From: Hoeflea_A sp965228785
GTDB taxonomy: Bacteria > Pseudomonadota > Alphaproteobacteria > Rhizobiales > Rhizobiaceae
NCBI GenBank assembly: GCA_965228785.1
Contig: CBDDIF010000002.1
Location: forward strand, 1,364,001-1,428,000
Direction: 5' to 3'
DNA length: 64,000 bases
In this document: positions 16,493 to 25,074 of the stretch, piece after piece
Layout of the letters: each line of letters starts with the position of its first letter
Numbering within the stretch: the first letter of the stretch is position 1
The notes under the pieces: model-generated
Told to the model about the DNA's origin: nothing
The model's database searches: none
Seen by the model: only the letters and a program-made list of their open reading frames with translations
Program-made: the position numbers and the translations under genes

Positions 16493-18247
16493 TCAGGTGT
16501 CTTGGGTATTCTCTGCGCGTGCGCGGTGATCGGCGCCATGGTCCTGCCAGTGGGCGGGCGGCGGCTCGTAGCCCGGAGGGCGCACCAGCGACGGTACTTG
16601 TCTCGTATCCAGTTCGAAGCGTTCGTGGCGCCGATCAACGCTCGGAACCGCCTCGATCAGTTTGCGGGTGTAGGAATGCTTCGGTGAAGACAGCACCGAG
16701 GCCGCATCGCCGATTTCGACAATTTGACCGGCATAGACCACGGCGATCCGGTGGGCAATGCGCTCCACCACGGCCATATCGTGGGAGATGAACAGATAGG
16801 CCAGGCTGTATTCGTGCTGCAGGTCGATCAGCAGGTCCAGCACCCTCGCCTGCACTGAGACATCCAGCGCCGACACCGCCTCATCGAGAACGACGATCGA
16901 CGGATTGAGCATCAGCGATCTGGCTATGCACAGCCGTTGCCGCTGACCGCCGGAAAACTCATGCGGATAGCGTTTCAGGCTGTCCTCCGGCAGGCCGACC
17001 CGCTCCAGCAACCGAACCATCCGTTCGCGCATTTCGGCGCTGACGCGACCATCGTTGGCGATCACCGGCTCGGCCAAGAGGCTCTCCACGCTAAGACGGG
17101 GATTAAGCGAGGCATAAGGGTTTTGAAAAACCATCTGAACCGGCCGAACCATTCGGCCACCGGTCTCGCCCAGGCGGTCGATGGTAAAGCTGCCTCGTGT
17201 CGCGGGTTCGAGTCCAAGCACCGCCCGTGCGGTGGTCGATTTCCCCGACCCGCTTTCACCGACAATGGCCAATGTCTCACCGGGCACCAGGTCGAAATCG
17301 ACGCCGTCAACGGCATGCACCGCCCCGCCGCCGCGGCCGAACAGGCCGCTTCTGATTGGAAAGCGGACGACCAGGTCATCAACGGTCAGCACCGGCGCGG
17401 TGGCGGCGCCGCGCTTGCCGTCCTCACGCACTGCACGCCCGCCGGTAAAATGCGGCACGGCATGCAGCAGATGTTGGGTATAGACGTGTTGCGGGCGATC
17501 GAGAATGTCGTTGACGTCGCCCTGTTCCACCGCCTCGCCGTTCTTCATCACCATGATCCGGTCGGCGATGCCGGCCACGAGGCCGATGTCATGGGTTATG
17601 AAAATCATCGCCATGCCGGTTTCGCGCTTGAGTTCGGCGAGCAGCGCCATGATCTGCGCCTGAACCGTGACATCAAGTGCCGTCGTGGGCTCGTCCGCGA
17701 TCAGAAGGCGCGGGTTGCAGGCCAGCGCCGTGGCGATCATCACTCGCTGCAACATCCCGCCCGAGAGTTGATTGGGATAGTATTTGAGCCGCCGCGCCGC
17801 GTCGGGAATGCGAACGCGGTCAAGTGCCTCGCGCGCGGCAGCGGCCGCTTGTCGACCGGTTAGTCCACGGTGCAGGCGAAACGATTCTTCAATCTGGCTG
17901 CCGATCGTCAGCACCGGATTGAGGGATGTCATCGGCTCCTGGAAAATCATGCTGATTTCGGCGCCACGGATTCGCGTCATCTGCGTTTCCGAAGCCGACG
18001 TGAGCTCGATCTGGTCTCCGTCTGCGTGTTTCCACGTGGCCGAACCCGCGGTGATGCGTCCTCCGCCGAAATCAATCAGGCGGTTGATCGACAGCGCCGT
18101 GACCGACTTGCCGGATCCGCTCTCGCCGACAACGGCCAGCGTCTGGCTCGCCGCGACATTGAAACTGACACCGCGCACCACCTCATTAGCCTCAGGCTTG
18201 GGGCCGAAACCGACGCGAAGGCCGTCAACACTCAGCAAGTCGCTCAT
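16493..18247 (-). CDS. Fused two-domain ABC ATPase of an oligopeptide-type importer
   Basis: 584 residues carrying two complete ATP-binding cassettes, as in GsiA or YejF. Walker A: GESGSGKS at 41-48 and again at about 330-337. Signatures LSGGM (161) and FSGGQRQR. Walker B LLIADEPTTALD and IVVLDEAVSALD. The ATG at 18247 overlaps the upstream permease stop (ATGA); an open frame extending to 18919 is only the shadow of that permease. It energises the importer formed with the two permeases and the binding protein. Its location between murQ and anmK suggests muropeptides or anhydro-MurNAc peptides as cargo. Confidence 0.93.
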   Translation of the reverse strand: MSDLLSVDGLRVGFGPKPEANEVVRGVSFNVAASQTLAVVGESGSGKSVTALSINRLIDFGGGRITAGSATWKHADGDQIELTSASETQMTRIRGAEISMIFQEPMTSLNPVLTIGSQIEESFRLHRGLTGRQAAAAAREALDRVRIPDAARRLKYYPNQLSGGMLQRVMIATALACNPRLLIADEPTTALDVTVQAQIMALLAELKRETGMAMIFITHDIGLVAGIADRIMVMKNGEAVEQGDVNDILDRPQHVYTQHLLHAVPHFTGGRAVREDGKRGAATAPVLTVDDLVVRFPIRSGLFGRGGGAVHAVDGVDFDLVPGETLAIVGESGSGKSTTARAVLGLEPATRGSFTIDRLGETGGRMVRPVQMVFQNPYASLNPRLSVESLLAEPVIANDGRVSAEMRERMVRLLERVGLPEDSLKRYPHEFSGGQRQRLCIARSLMLNPSIVVLDEAVSALDVSVQARVLDLLIDLQHEYSLAYLFISHDMAVVERIAHRIAVVYAGQIVEIGDAASVLSSPKHSYTRKLIEAVPSVDRRHERFELDTRQVPSLVRPPGYEPPPAHWQDHGADHRARAENTQDT

Positions 18248-19086
18248 GCCATGGCCCTTCGTGTTTTCGGGTCGAGAATATCGCGCAGCGCATCGCCCAG
18301 GAGATTGAACCCGAGGATGCTCAACATGATGGCCAGTCCGGGAAAGACCATCAGCCAAGGCGCTGTTTCCATCAGATTGCGGCTGTCGCTCAGCATCAGT
18401 CCGAGCGATGGATCGGGCGGCTGCGTGCCGAGGCCAAGGAAGCTCAAAGCCGCTTCGGTCAACAGCGCCCAAGCCAGGGCCAGAGTGACCTGGACCGTCA
18501 GCGGCGCCACCAGATTGAGCAGCAGATGCCGGGAAAGAATGTAGCTTTGGCTGCTGCCGAAGGTGCGCGCCGCGTCGACGAATTCGCGCTCTTTCAGCGA
18601 CAGCGCCGGTCCGCGCACGACGCGGGTGAAGATCGGTGTATAGACGATGGCGATGGCGACAATGCTGGTCATCGGCCCGGGCCCGGCGACGGCAACGATC
18701 AGAAGCGCCAGAAGGATCGCCGGGAATGCCAGCAGCACGTCCATGATACGCATGACCAGCCCATCCCACCGGCGCCCCAGCCAGGCGGCGGCAAGTCCGA
18801 GAACCGTGCCGGCAATGGTTGCAAGCGCGACCGAGGAAAACGCCACGACGAAGGATTGGCCGATGCCCAGCATGAGCCGGCTGACGACGTCTCGCCCGAA
18901 CAGGTCGGTGCCCATCCAATAAGTGCCGTTCGGGCCGATCAACCGGTCCAGGCGGTACTGTTTCAGCGGATCATGCGGCGTAAGGCCGATGGCACCGAGG
19001 ATGGCAATGATAAGGAAGACCAGGATGATCCACCCGCCGATGCGGCCACTTGGATGCCGGAAGACGCTGGCAACGAAGGACATCAC
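18244..19086 (-). CDS. ABC importer permease, DppC/OppC-like
   Basis: 280 residues with about six membrane segments. It has the N-terminal OppC-type segment (LTPHDPLKQYRLDRLIGPNGTYWMGTDLFGRDVVSRLMLG) and the EAA loop (EFVDAARTFGSSQSYILSRHLLLN). It overlaps the preceding permease gene and the following ATPase gene by 4 nt each, giving a coupled transmembrane module. Confidence 0.93.
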   Translation of the reverse strand: MMSFVASVFRHPSGRIGGWIILVFLIIAILGAIGLTPHDPLKQYRLDRLIGPNGTYWMGTDLFGRDVVSRLMLGIGQSFVVAFSSVALATIAGTVLGLAAAWLGRRWDGLVMRIMDVLLAFPAILLALLIVAVAGPGPMTSIVAIAIVYTPIFTRVVRGPALSLKEREFVDAARTFGSSQSYILSRHLLLNLVAPLTVQVTLALAWALLTEAALSFLGLGTQPPDPSLGLMLSDSRNLMETAPWLMVFPGLAIMLSILGFNLLGDALRDILDPKTRRAMA

Positions 19087-20042
19087 CGTTCTCCCAGACG
19101 AATGCGCGGATCAAGCGCCGCATAGGCCAGATCGACGAGCAGATTGACGATCATGAAATTAAGGGCGATGAACAGCACACTGCCCTGAACCAGCGCATAG
19201 TCACGCTGCTGGATGGCGTCGAGAACCAGCCTTCCGAGACCCGGCAGTGCAAAGATCTGCTCGACGATCACGGCACCACCGAGCAGGTAGCCGAATTCAA
19301 TGCCGCTGAGAGTCACGACCGGGATCAGCGCGTTGGGCAGCGCGTGGCGCCAGATGACACTGCGTGACGACGCGCCCTTGCTGCGGGCCGTGCGCACGTA
19401 GTCATCGCTCAAAACGTCAAGCATGGCGGAACGCGAGATGCGGGTCACCGCAGCGGCGAAGGCGAAGCCGAGCGTGATGGCCGGCAAGATGAGCTGGCCA
19501 AGATTGGCCAGCGGATCGGTCCACAGTGACGAATAGCTCCCCATGACCGGAAGCACGCCGAAGCCGGCGGACAGAACGTAGATGAACACCAGCCCGAGCA
19601 CGAAATTCGGGGTCGACTGGCCGATCATCGCGGCGACGCGAACGCCGAGATCCGACAGCCGCTCATTGTGCGTGGCGGCGAACACACCAGCTGGAATGCC
19701 GATCAGCAGCGCAATCAGCATCGACAACAGCGCCAGTTCCAGGGTCAACGGAAAGCGTTCGAGAATGACTTCAAGCACCGGCCGCCCATAGGTCACGGAG
19801 ATGCCGAGATCCCCCTGCACCAGGTCGCTGAGCCAGCGCCAATATTGAATGTACCAGGGTTGATCGATGCCGAAGTAAGCCGCCAGGGCGGCGCGCTGCT
19901 GCGGCGTGAGCAAGCCGGCTTCGGTTCCGAGCATCGCGGTGATGGAATCGCCCGGAACCAGGCGGATCGCCACGAAGACGATGATCGAGACACCCAGAAG
20001 GACCAGCGGGAACGAAACCAGGCGTTTCGTCAGGTAGTGCAT
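19083..20042 (-). CDS. ABC importer permease, DppB/OppB-like
   Basis: 319 residues with about six membrane segments and the usual OppB N-terminus (KRLVSFPLVLLGVSIIVFVAIRLVPGD). The EAA loop reads DDYVRTARSKGASSRSVIWRHALPNALIP. It lies 92 bp after the binding-protein gene, separated by a 14-bp perfect stem-loop, and overlaps the next permease by 4 nt. Confidence 0.93.
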   Translation of the reverse strand: MHYLTKRLVSFPLVLLGVSIIVFVAIRLVPGDSITAMLGTEAGLLTPQQRAALAAYFGIDQPWYIQYWRWLSDLVQGDLGISVTYGRPVLEVILERFPLTLELALLSMLIALLIGIPAGVFAATHNERLSDLGVRVAAMIGQSTPNFVLGLVFIYVLSAGFGVLPVMGSYSSLWTDPLANLGQLILPAITLGFAFAAAVTRISRSAMLDVLSDDYVRTARSKGASSRSVIWRHALPNALIPVVTLSGIEFGYLLGGAVIVEQIFALPGLGRLVLDAIQQRDYALVQGSVLFIALNFMIVNLLVDLAYAALDPRIRLGER

Positions 20043-20074
20043 TCGGAGGCCCTTCTGGACAAACGGGGAGCGTC

Positions 20075-20105
20075 AGGTGAGGTCAAATTGCATTTGACCT
20101 CACCT
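20075..20105 (-). terminator. Perfect 14-bp stem-loop between binding-protein and permease genes
   Basis: AGGTGAGGTCAAAT (20075-20088), a 3-nt loop TGC, and the exact complement (20092-20105). It lies in the 92-bp gap and no T-run follows on the minus strand. It is therefore better read as a 3' stabiliser or partial attenuator that keeps binding-protein mRNA in excess over permease mRNA, as in many ABC operons. Confidence 0.6.
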
Positions 20106-20134
20106 CGTTCAAAGCCGCAATGGCTGCTGTCAGG

Positions 20135-21655
20135 CTACTTGACGGTGACGTTGGAAAGGCTGAACAGCGACCCGGTCGGGGACGGCTGGAAGCCTTCGAC
20201 ATTCTTCTGCTGAGCAGTGTAGCCGTAGGAGTTGTAAAGCCAGATCCACGGCGACACTTCGGTTATGTGCTTCTCGAAGTCGCTGAACACCGCCTTGCGA
20301 GTATCCGGATCGGTTTCCGCACGGCCCTTCTGCATCAACTCGTCAAGTGTGTCGTCGATGTAGTTGGAGACCTTCTGCAGATTGCCGGCCTTGGTCCAGT
20401 AGCGGTTGTACATGGTGAACGGATCGGCGCGGCCTCCGTTGAGCGCCACGGCCATGTCGAAGTCGGCGTTGAGCCAGGCGTCGATATAGACGTTGAGCTC
20501 CATCATCTTGATGTCGAGCTCAATGCCGATCTCGGCAAGCTGAGCCTGGATAACCTGGGCTTCCGAAGCAGCGGTCGGCGGCTCACCCGTAGCGGCGATG
20601 ACGGTAGCCGAAAAGCCGTCCGGATAACCGGCATCGGCAAGCAGCTTCTTCGCCTTTTCAACGTCGCGGCTGTAGCAGAACAACTCGCTGGTGTCGGTTG
20701 AATAAGCCGGGATCGTCAACGGCCCGGTTACGCTGCCCTCACCCAGCGAAGCGGTGTCGAGAACCTCCTGCCGGTCAATGGCGCAGGAAATGGCCTGACG
20801 CACCCCGAGTTCGGTCAGCGGCTCCCGCGACGGATTAAGCTGCAACACGTGATAGGACAGAACCGGACGGCGGTTGAGCTGCAGATTGTCTTCGCGCGGT
20901 ACCAGTGTGGCGACTAGCGGATCGTTCAACAGTGCGAAGTCGACCTGTCCCGTGCGCAGGGCGGCCAGAATTGCCGTTTCGTCCGGCAGCACGCTGATGT
21001 CGATGCCATCGACGCCCGGCTTGCCACCTGCCCAGTCGGCATTGGCGCTGAGGCTTGCCTTGGAGTTGGGATCCCAGTTGTCCAGTTTGAAAGGACCGGA
21101 CCCAACGGTTTTGGTCCCGATGGTGCCGGCTGCGATCTCGCTCGCCGGAACGACAGCCGCATTGACGTCGGTCATGGCGGTGAGCATCGGGGTGTCAGGC
21201 TGATTCAACTTGAAGACCACCGTCTTGTCGTCAGGCGTATCGATGCTGTCGATGGAGAGGAAGTTGGCCCGCGCTACCGCGCCGGTGTCTTCATTAAGGA
21301 TGCGCTCGAAGGACGCCTTCACGTCGGCCGCCGTGACCGCCGCACCGTTCTGGAACTTGGCGTTGGGATCGATCTTGAAGGTCAATTGCAGACCGTCGGG
21401 CGAGAACTGCCACGACTCGGCAACAGCCGGCACGATCTGCAGGTCGGCGTCAAGCCGCACCAGGGGCTCGTAGACAAGTTCGAGTAGCCGCAGAGAGGGA
21501 AACGCTGTTTGCTTGTGCGGGTCCAGCCCGGTGGCGTCCTGCGCCCAGGCAAACTTGAGATTGGCAGCCTCCGACGGCGTCGCAAACGCCGTCATACCGA
21601 GCATCGCCACCGCGGCCACGCCCGTCAGGATCTTGCCTGTTATTTGCATTGTCAT
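20135..21655 (-). CDS. Periplasmic oligopeptide-type solute-binding protein (SBP family 5)
   Basis: 506 residues. The signal peptide MTMQITGKILTGVAAVAMLGMTAFATPSEA ends near residue 30. The family-5 body follows: LKFAWAQDATGLDPHKQTAFPSLRLLELVYEPLV, then AVAESWQFSPDGLQLTFKIDPNAKFQNGAAVTAADVKAS. The start at 21655 is placed at the Met before the signal peptide behind GGGAGT; an open frame to 21712 would run into murQ. DppA relatives bind dipeptides, haem, murein peptides or sugars. The surrounding recycling genes make a cell-wall fragment the likely ligand, but this is inferred from context only. Confidence 0.92.
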   Translation of the reverse strand: MTMQITGKILTGVAAVAMLGMTAFATPSEAANLKFAWAQDATGLDPHKQTAFPSLRLLELVYEPLVRLDADLQIVPAVAESWQFSPDGLQLTFKIDPNAKFQNGAAVTAADVKASFERILNEDTGAVARANFLSIDSIDTPDDKTVVFKLNQPDTPMLTAMTDVNAAVVPASEIAAGTIGTKTVGSGPFKLDNWDPNSKASLSANADWAGGKPGVDGIDISVLPDETAILAALRTGQVDFALLNDPLVATLVPREDNLQLNRRPVLSYHVLQLNPSREPLTELGVRQAISCAIDRQEVLDTASLGEGSVTGPLTIPAYSTDTSELFCYSRDVEKAKKLLADAGYPDGFSATVIAATGEPPTAASEAQVIQAQLAEIGIELDIKMMELNVYIDAWLNADFDMAVALNGGRADPFTMYNRYWTKAGNLQKVSNYIDDTLDELMQKGRAETDPDTRKAVFSDFEKHITEVSPWIWLYNSYGYTAQQKNVEGFQPSPTGSLFSLSNVTVK

Positions 21656-21695
21656 CGTGTCTACTCCCTGTTTTGGTTCGTTTGTGGTGCCTGCA

Positions 21696-22619
21696 CTATG
21701 CAAGTCTTTCACCTATTGCCTTGCGAAGAAATCCGTCGGCCTTCAGCAGCGAGGCCCGCGCTTCATCGACCGGCATTCCGGTCATCGTAACGAGGATCGC
21801 CAGTTTGACGTCATCGCCGGTTTTGTCGAGAGCATCGCGTGCTTCTTCAGCCGTACATCCTGTTGCCTGCATGACGATCCTGGCCGCCCTGGCGAACAGT
21901 TTGCGGTTGCTCGGATTCACGTCAACCATCAGGTTCTGATAGCTCTTGCCGATGCGAATCATGCTCGCCGTCGTCAGCATGTTCAACACAAGCTTCTGCG
22001 CGGTGCCTGATTTCAGCCGCGTCGATCCCGTTAACACTTCGGGTCCGACAACTGGCGAAATCGCAATGTCAGCAATTCCGGCAATGACCGAGGTGGTGTT
22101 GCACGACAGGGCGACCGTCGTTGCCCCCACCTGATTGGCATATCTCAGACCACCGATGACATACGGCGTCCGGCCGCTGACCGCGATGCCGACAACCACG
22201 TCGTCGGCGGTCAGACCGATGTCACGGAGATCCTGCGCGCCGACCTGCGCATCGTCTTCCGCACCCTCCATCGCCCGCATCAACGCGTCGGTCCCACCGG
22301 CAATCAGACCGATAACCATGTCGTCGGAAACGCCGAAGGTAGGCGGGCATTCTGAGGCATCCAGGACACCCAGGCGACCACTGGTTCCAGCGCCCATGTA
22401 GATCAGTCGCGCGCCCTTGCGAAACGCCTCGACAATCCGGTCGACGGCCATTGTGATTTCGGGAATGACCTGTTCCACGGCGATGGGAACGCTTTTGTCT
22501 TCCTGATTGATCTTGCGCAGGATGTCGTTTGTCGGCAGCAGATCGATGCCCATCGTATCGGGGTTGCGGCCCTCCGACACGAGCCGCTCAAGCTCCGTTA
22601 TCAATCCCTGTTCGGTCAT
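21696..22619 (-). CDS. murQ: N-acetylmuramic acid 6-phosphate etherase
   Basis: 307 residues, usual MurQ length. It cleaves the D-lactyl ether of MurNAc-6-P to give GlcNAc-6-P and D-lactate. SIS-fold motifs are strong: LIYMGAGTSGRLGVLDASECPPTFG near residue 70 (sugar-phosphate loop and catalytic Glu region), EGAEDDAQVG, VGIAVSGRTPYVIGGL, and the C-terminal UBA-like helices (CTAEEARDALDKTGDDVKLAILV). It is the first gene of the leftward operon murQ-binding protein-permeases-ATPase-anmK, and two operator boxes lie 64-109 bp upstream of its start. Confidence 0.96.
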   Translation of the reverse strand: MTEQGLITELERLVSEGRNPDTMGIDLLPTNDILRKINQEDKSVPIAVEQVIPEITMAVDRIVEAFRKGARLIYMGAGTSGRLGVLDASECPPTFGVSDDMVIGLIAGGTDALMRAMEGAEDDAQVGAQDLRDIGLTADDVVVGIAVSGRTPYVIGGLRYANQVGATTVALSCNTTSVIAGIADIAISPVVGPEVLTGSTRLKSGTAQKLVLNMLTTASMIRIGKSYQNLMVDVNPSNRKLFARAARIVMQATGCTAEEARDALDKTGDDVKLAILVTMTGMPVDEARASLLKADGFLRKAIGERLA

Positions 22620-22682
22620 TGCCCGCCTTTATGGTCCGGCCGTTCTTGAGCCGCTTCATCGGCGGCCTTCGTTAACGTTTTA

Positions 22683-22728
22683 GAATTTTATATTCTCACT
22701 GTCAAATATGAATTGGAATATTATATTC
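22683..22728 (-). promoter_or_regulatory. Two RpiR/MurR-type operator boxes upstream of murQ
   Basis: GAATTTTATATTC (22683-22695) and GAATATTATATTC (22716-22728) begin 33 bp apart in an AT-rich stretch inside a GC-rich genome. The second is palindromic but for the centre. The same 13-bp pattern and pair spacing occur at the rpiR promoter (14847-14891). They lie in the 147-bp gap between the amino-sugar kinase stop and the murQ start. Confidence 0.65.
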
Positions 22729-22766
22729 GAATCTGCGCGTCGATTATTCCTTTTGAGAATTCCCAC

Positions 22767-23642
22767 TCAGCGCTGCGAAAGCGATCGTTTGGCGAGAATG
22801 ATTGCGCCCGAGACGGCATCTCCGTCCGCCGGTTTGAGGCGCCGTCGGACGTCCGGCGCCAGCCACGGCTCAAGCGATGTGGACAGCCCGCCGAGCAGCG
22901 TCACCCGGGGTGCGCCCTTCTCAACCAGCACCCGGACAAAGGTATCGATCTGCTCGGCCGCCCCCTGGACGATGCGGCGCCCGGCCGGGTCACCCTGGTC
23001 AGCGTGACGAAGCACCATCGGCGCGAAAGCCGCATAATCGGTCGCCGTGGAGCGGTCCATCCAGGCAACCGCTTCAGCCGGATCACCTCCGAAACGTTGG
23101 ACGACTTCGGCAAGCAAGGGTGTCTGTTCGTGCCGACCGTCATGGGCGCGCAAGGCCAGCCGCACCGCGTTCAAACCGAGATCGGCACCGCTGCCTTCAT
23201 CGGAAATCGGAAAACCGTACCCGCCGACGCGCAAGCCCCGCCCGTCGACAAAGCCGAGACCAACGGACCCCGTGCCGCTAATGACGATGGCGCCATCGCG
23301 CCCACCATGAGCACCCAGGCAGGCCGTCTCGCCGTCGGTGGCGAAACCGATACTCGCAAACGGGTGTTCAATGGCCTGGAAGGTCTCCACGGCGCCTTTG
23401 CGGCCGATACCCGCAAGGCCAACGCCTGCGATCATTGAAGACACGTCGGATTCACTCAGGCCTGCGTCATCGATTGCGGCTTCGAAGGCCTTGGATATCG
23501 AGTCCCAGGCTTTTTCGACCCCAAGACGCGCAGCAGCCGGACCGGACAGCCCCTGCCCGAGCACGTTCCCATCGGCATCTTCGACACGGGCGCGACAGCC
23601 TGTCCCGCCTCCATCGACACCGAGAAAATGCTGAGTGCCCAT
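22767..23642 (-). CDS. BadF/BcrA-type ATPase: N-acetylglucosamine/glucosamine kinase
   Basis: 291 residues of the BadF/BadG/BcrA/BcrD ASKHA family, which includes bacterial GlcNAc and GlcN kinases. Phosphate-1 motif LGVDGGGTGCRARV at residues 7-20, phosphate-2 IVISGTGSVGLGFV, and an adenosine motif VTLLGGLSTSL near the C-terminus. Its ATG overlaps the murA stop (TGATG), so it is co-translated with murA. It would phosphorylate free GlcNAc released from muropeptides and feed the amino-sugar pool. Confidence 0.88.
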   Translation of the reverse strand: MGTQHFLGVDGGGTGCRARVEDADGNVLGQGLSGPAAARLGVEKAWDSISKAFEAAIDDAGLSESDVSSMIAGVGLAGIGRKGAVETFQAIEHPFASIGFATDGETACLGAHGGRDGAIVISGTGSVGLGFVDGRGLRVGGYGFPISDEGSGADLGLNAVRLALRAHDGRHEQTPLLAEVVQRFGGDPAEAVAWMDRSTATDYAAFAPMVLRHADQGDPAGRRIVQGAAEQIDTFVRVLVEKGAPRVTLLGGLSTSLEPWLAPDVRRRLKPADGDAVSGAIILAKRSLSQR

Positions 23643-24895
23643 CAGGCCACCCGCTCAATATCGGCGCCACAGAGGTGCAACTTGCGATCCAACCGCTCAT
23701 AACCGCGGTCAAGGTGATAGATCCTGTTGACGACAGTCTCGCCCTCGGCCACCAGGCCGGCCAGAACCAGGCAGACCGATGCACGCAGATCGGTGGCCAT
23801 GACCTGGGCCCCCTTCAACGGAGCACCGCCCCGAACCAGCGCAGTCGTTCCCTGAAGCTTGATATCGGCACCGAGACGCATCAATTCCGGCACATGCATG
23901 AAGCGGTTTTCGAACACCGTTTCTCGCAGCAGCGACGCGCCCTCGGCACCGCACATGAGGGCCATGAACTGCGCCTGCAGGTCGGTTGGAAACCCCGGAT
24001 AGGGCTCGGTCGTCAGATCGGCAGCCTTCAAAGGTCCGTCACGGGAGACCACCAGTCCGCGATCCCCCGGCCAGACGCTGGTTCCGGTTGCCTCAAGCAG
24101 TTGCACCACCGACGCCATATGTTCGAGGCGTGCACGGGTCAGCTCCAACTGCCCACCGGTGATGGCAGCGGCAACGGCATAGGTGCCGGCTTCGATGCGG
24201 TCCGGAATGATCTCATGCGTCGCCTTTTGCCATCCACGATCCCCCTGGATCAGAATGCGGTGTGTGCCGGCTCCTTCGATGTGGGCGCCCATGGCGTTGA
24301 GGCAGGCAGCAAGATCGGCGACTTCCGGCTCGCGGGCGGCATTGAGAATTTCCGTTTCGCCAGCGGCGGCCGTCGCTGCCATCATCGCCGTGTGAGTGGC
24401 CCCGACCGAAGGCGAGCCGAGCACGATGCGGGCGCCTGACAATCCGTTCGGGGCTGCGGCCACGATCATGCCGCCCTCGACCTCGATCTCCGCACCGAGG
24501 GTCTCCAGCGCCTTGATGTGCATGTCGACCGGCCGCGCGCCGATGGCGCAGCCACCGGGCATGGACACACGGGCATGGCCAAAACGAGCGAGCAGCGGCG
24601 CGAGCACCAGCACGGTTGCCCGCATACGCCGAACGGTGTCGTAGGACGTTTCCTCGGATTGAGCAGCACCGGCGTCGATGACTGCCGTTTGGCCCGAGCG
24701 CGAAACACTGACGCCGTGCTGGGTGACCACGCCCAGCATCTTTTCGACGTCGGTGACGGTTGGCAGGTTGCTCAACTCGAGCGGATGTGGACTCAAAAGC
24801 GACGCGGCTATTTGCGGAAGAGCAGCGTTTTTGGCCCCGGATATCGGCACGGCGCCCTGCAGTCTGTTTCCGCCGATGATGCGCAATTTGTCCAT
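23642..24895 (-). CDS. murA: UDP-N-acetylglucosamine 1-carboxyvinyltransferase (MurA family)
   Basis: 417 residues. MurA transfers enolpyruvate from PEP to UDP-GlcNAc, the first committed step of murein synthesis. All recognised active-site elements are present: K-N in SGAKNAALP near residue 21, the fosfomycin-target Cys at residue 116 (SMPGGCAIGARPVD), the catalytic Asp in PGFPTDLQAQFMAL, and the C-terminal Arg in DLRASVCLVLAGL. It lies directly ahead of the amino-sugar kinase gene in a recycling cluster rather than in a housekeeping setting, so it may be a second copy. A 179-bp gap precedes it, in which I see no MurR-type box. Confidence 0.93.
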   Translation of the reverse strand: MDKLRIIGGNRLQGAVPISGAKNAALPQIAASLLSPHPLELSNLPTVTDVEKMLGVVTQHGVSVSRSGQTAVIDAGAAQSEETSYDTVRRMRATVLVLAPLLARFGHARVSMPGGCAIGARPVDMHIKALETLGAEIEVEGGMIVAAAPNGLSGARIVLGSPSVGATHTAMMAATAAAGETEILNAAREPEVADLAACLNAMGAHIEGAGTHRILIQGDRGWQKATHEIIPDRIEAGTYAVAAAITGGQLELTRARLEHMASVVQLLEATGTSVWPGDRGLVVSRDGPLKAADLTTEPYPGFPTDLQAQFMALMCGAEGASLLRETVFENRFMHVPELMRLGADIKLQGTTALVRGGAPLKGAQVMATDLRASVCLVLAGLVAEGETVVNRIYHLDRGYERLDRKLHLCGADIERVA

Positions 24896-25074
24896 GCGTT
24901 AACGCCTGAATTGCCGTAGTGGAATCGACACTGAATCACTGGGCACAGTGCCGTCAGTGGGACGGAGACTGCACAGGTTCGTGCGATCTTTTCAACACCA
25001 ACGTGTAAAATTTGGCGATCTGCGGCGACCGTGCGTGCGCAGATAATCGAATTCTTTCAGGGCGTTGAGATGAG

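Noticed and set aside
16493..18919. 808-residue frame as a single ABC protein
   Set aside because: The first 224 codons are the antisense-like out-of-frame reading of the upstream permease. The real ATPase starts at 18247 in an ATGA overlap.
20075..20105. Rho-independent terminator ending the binding-protein transcript
   Set aside because: The stem is perfect, but no U-run follows on the minus strand, and the permease genes downstream lack an obvious promoter.
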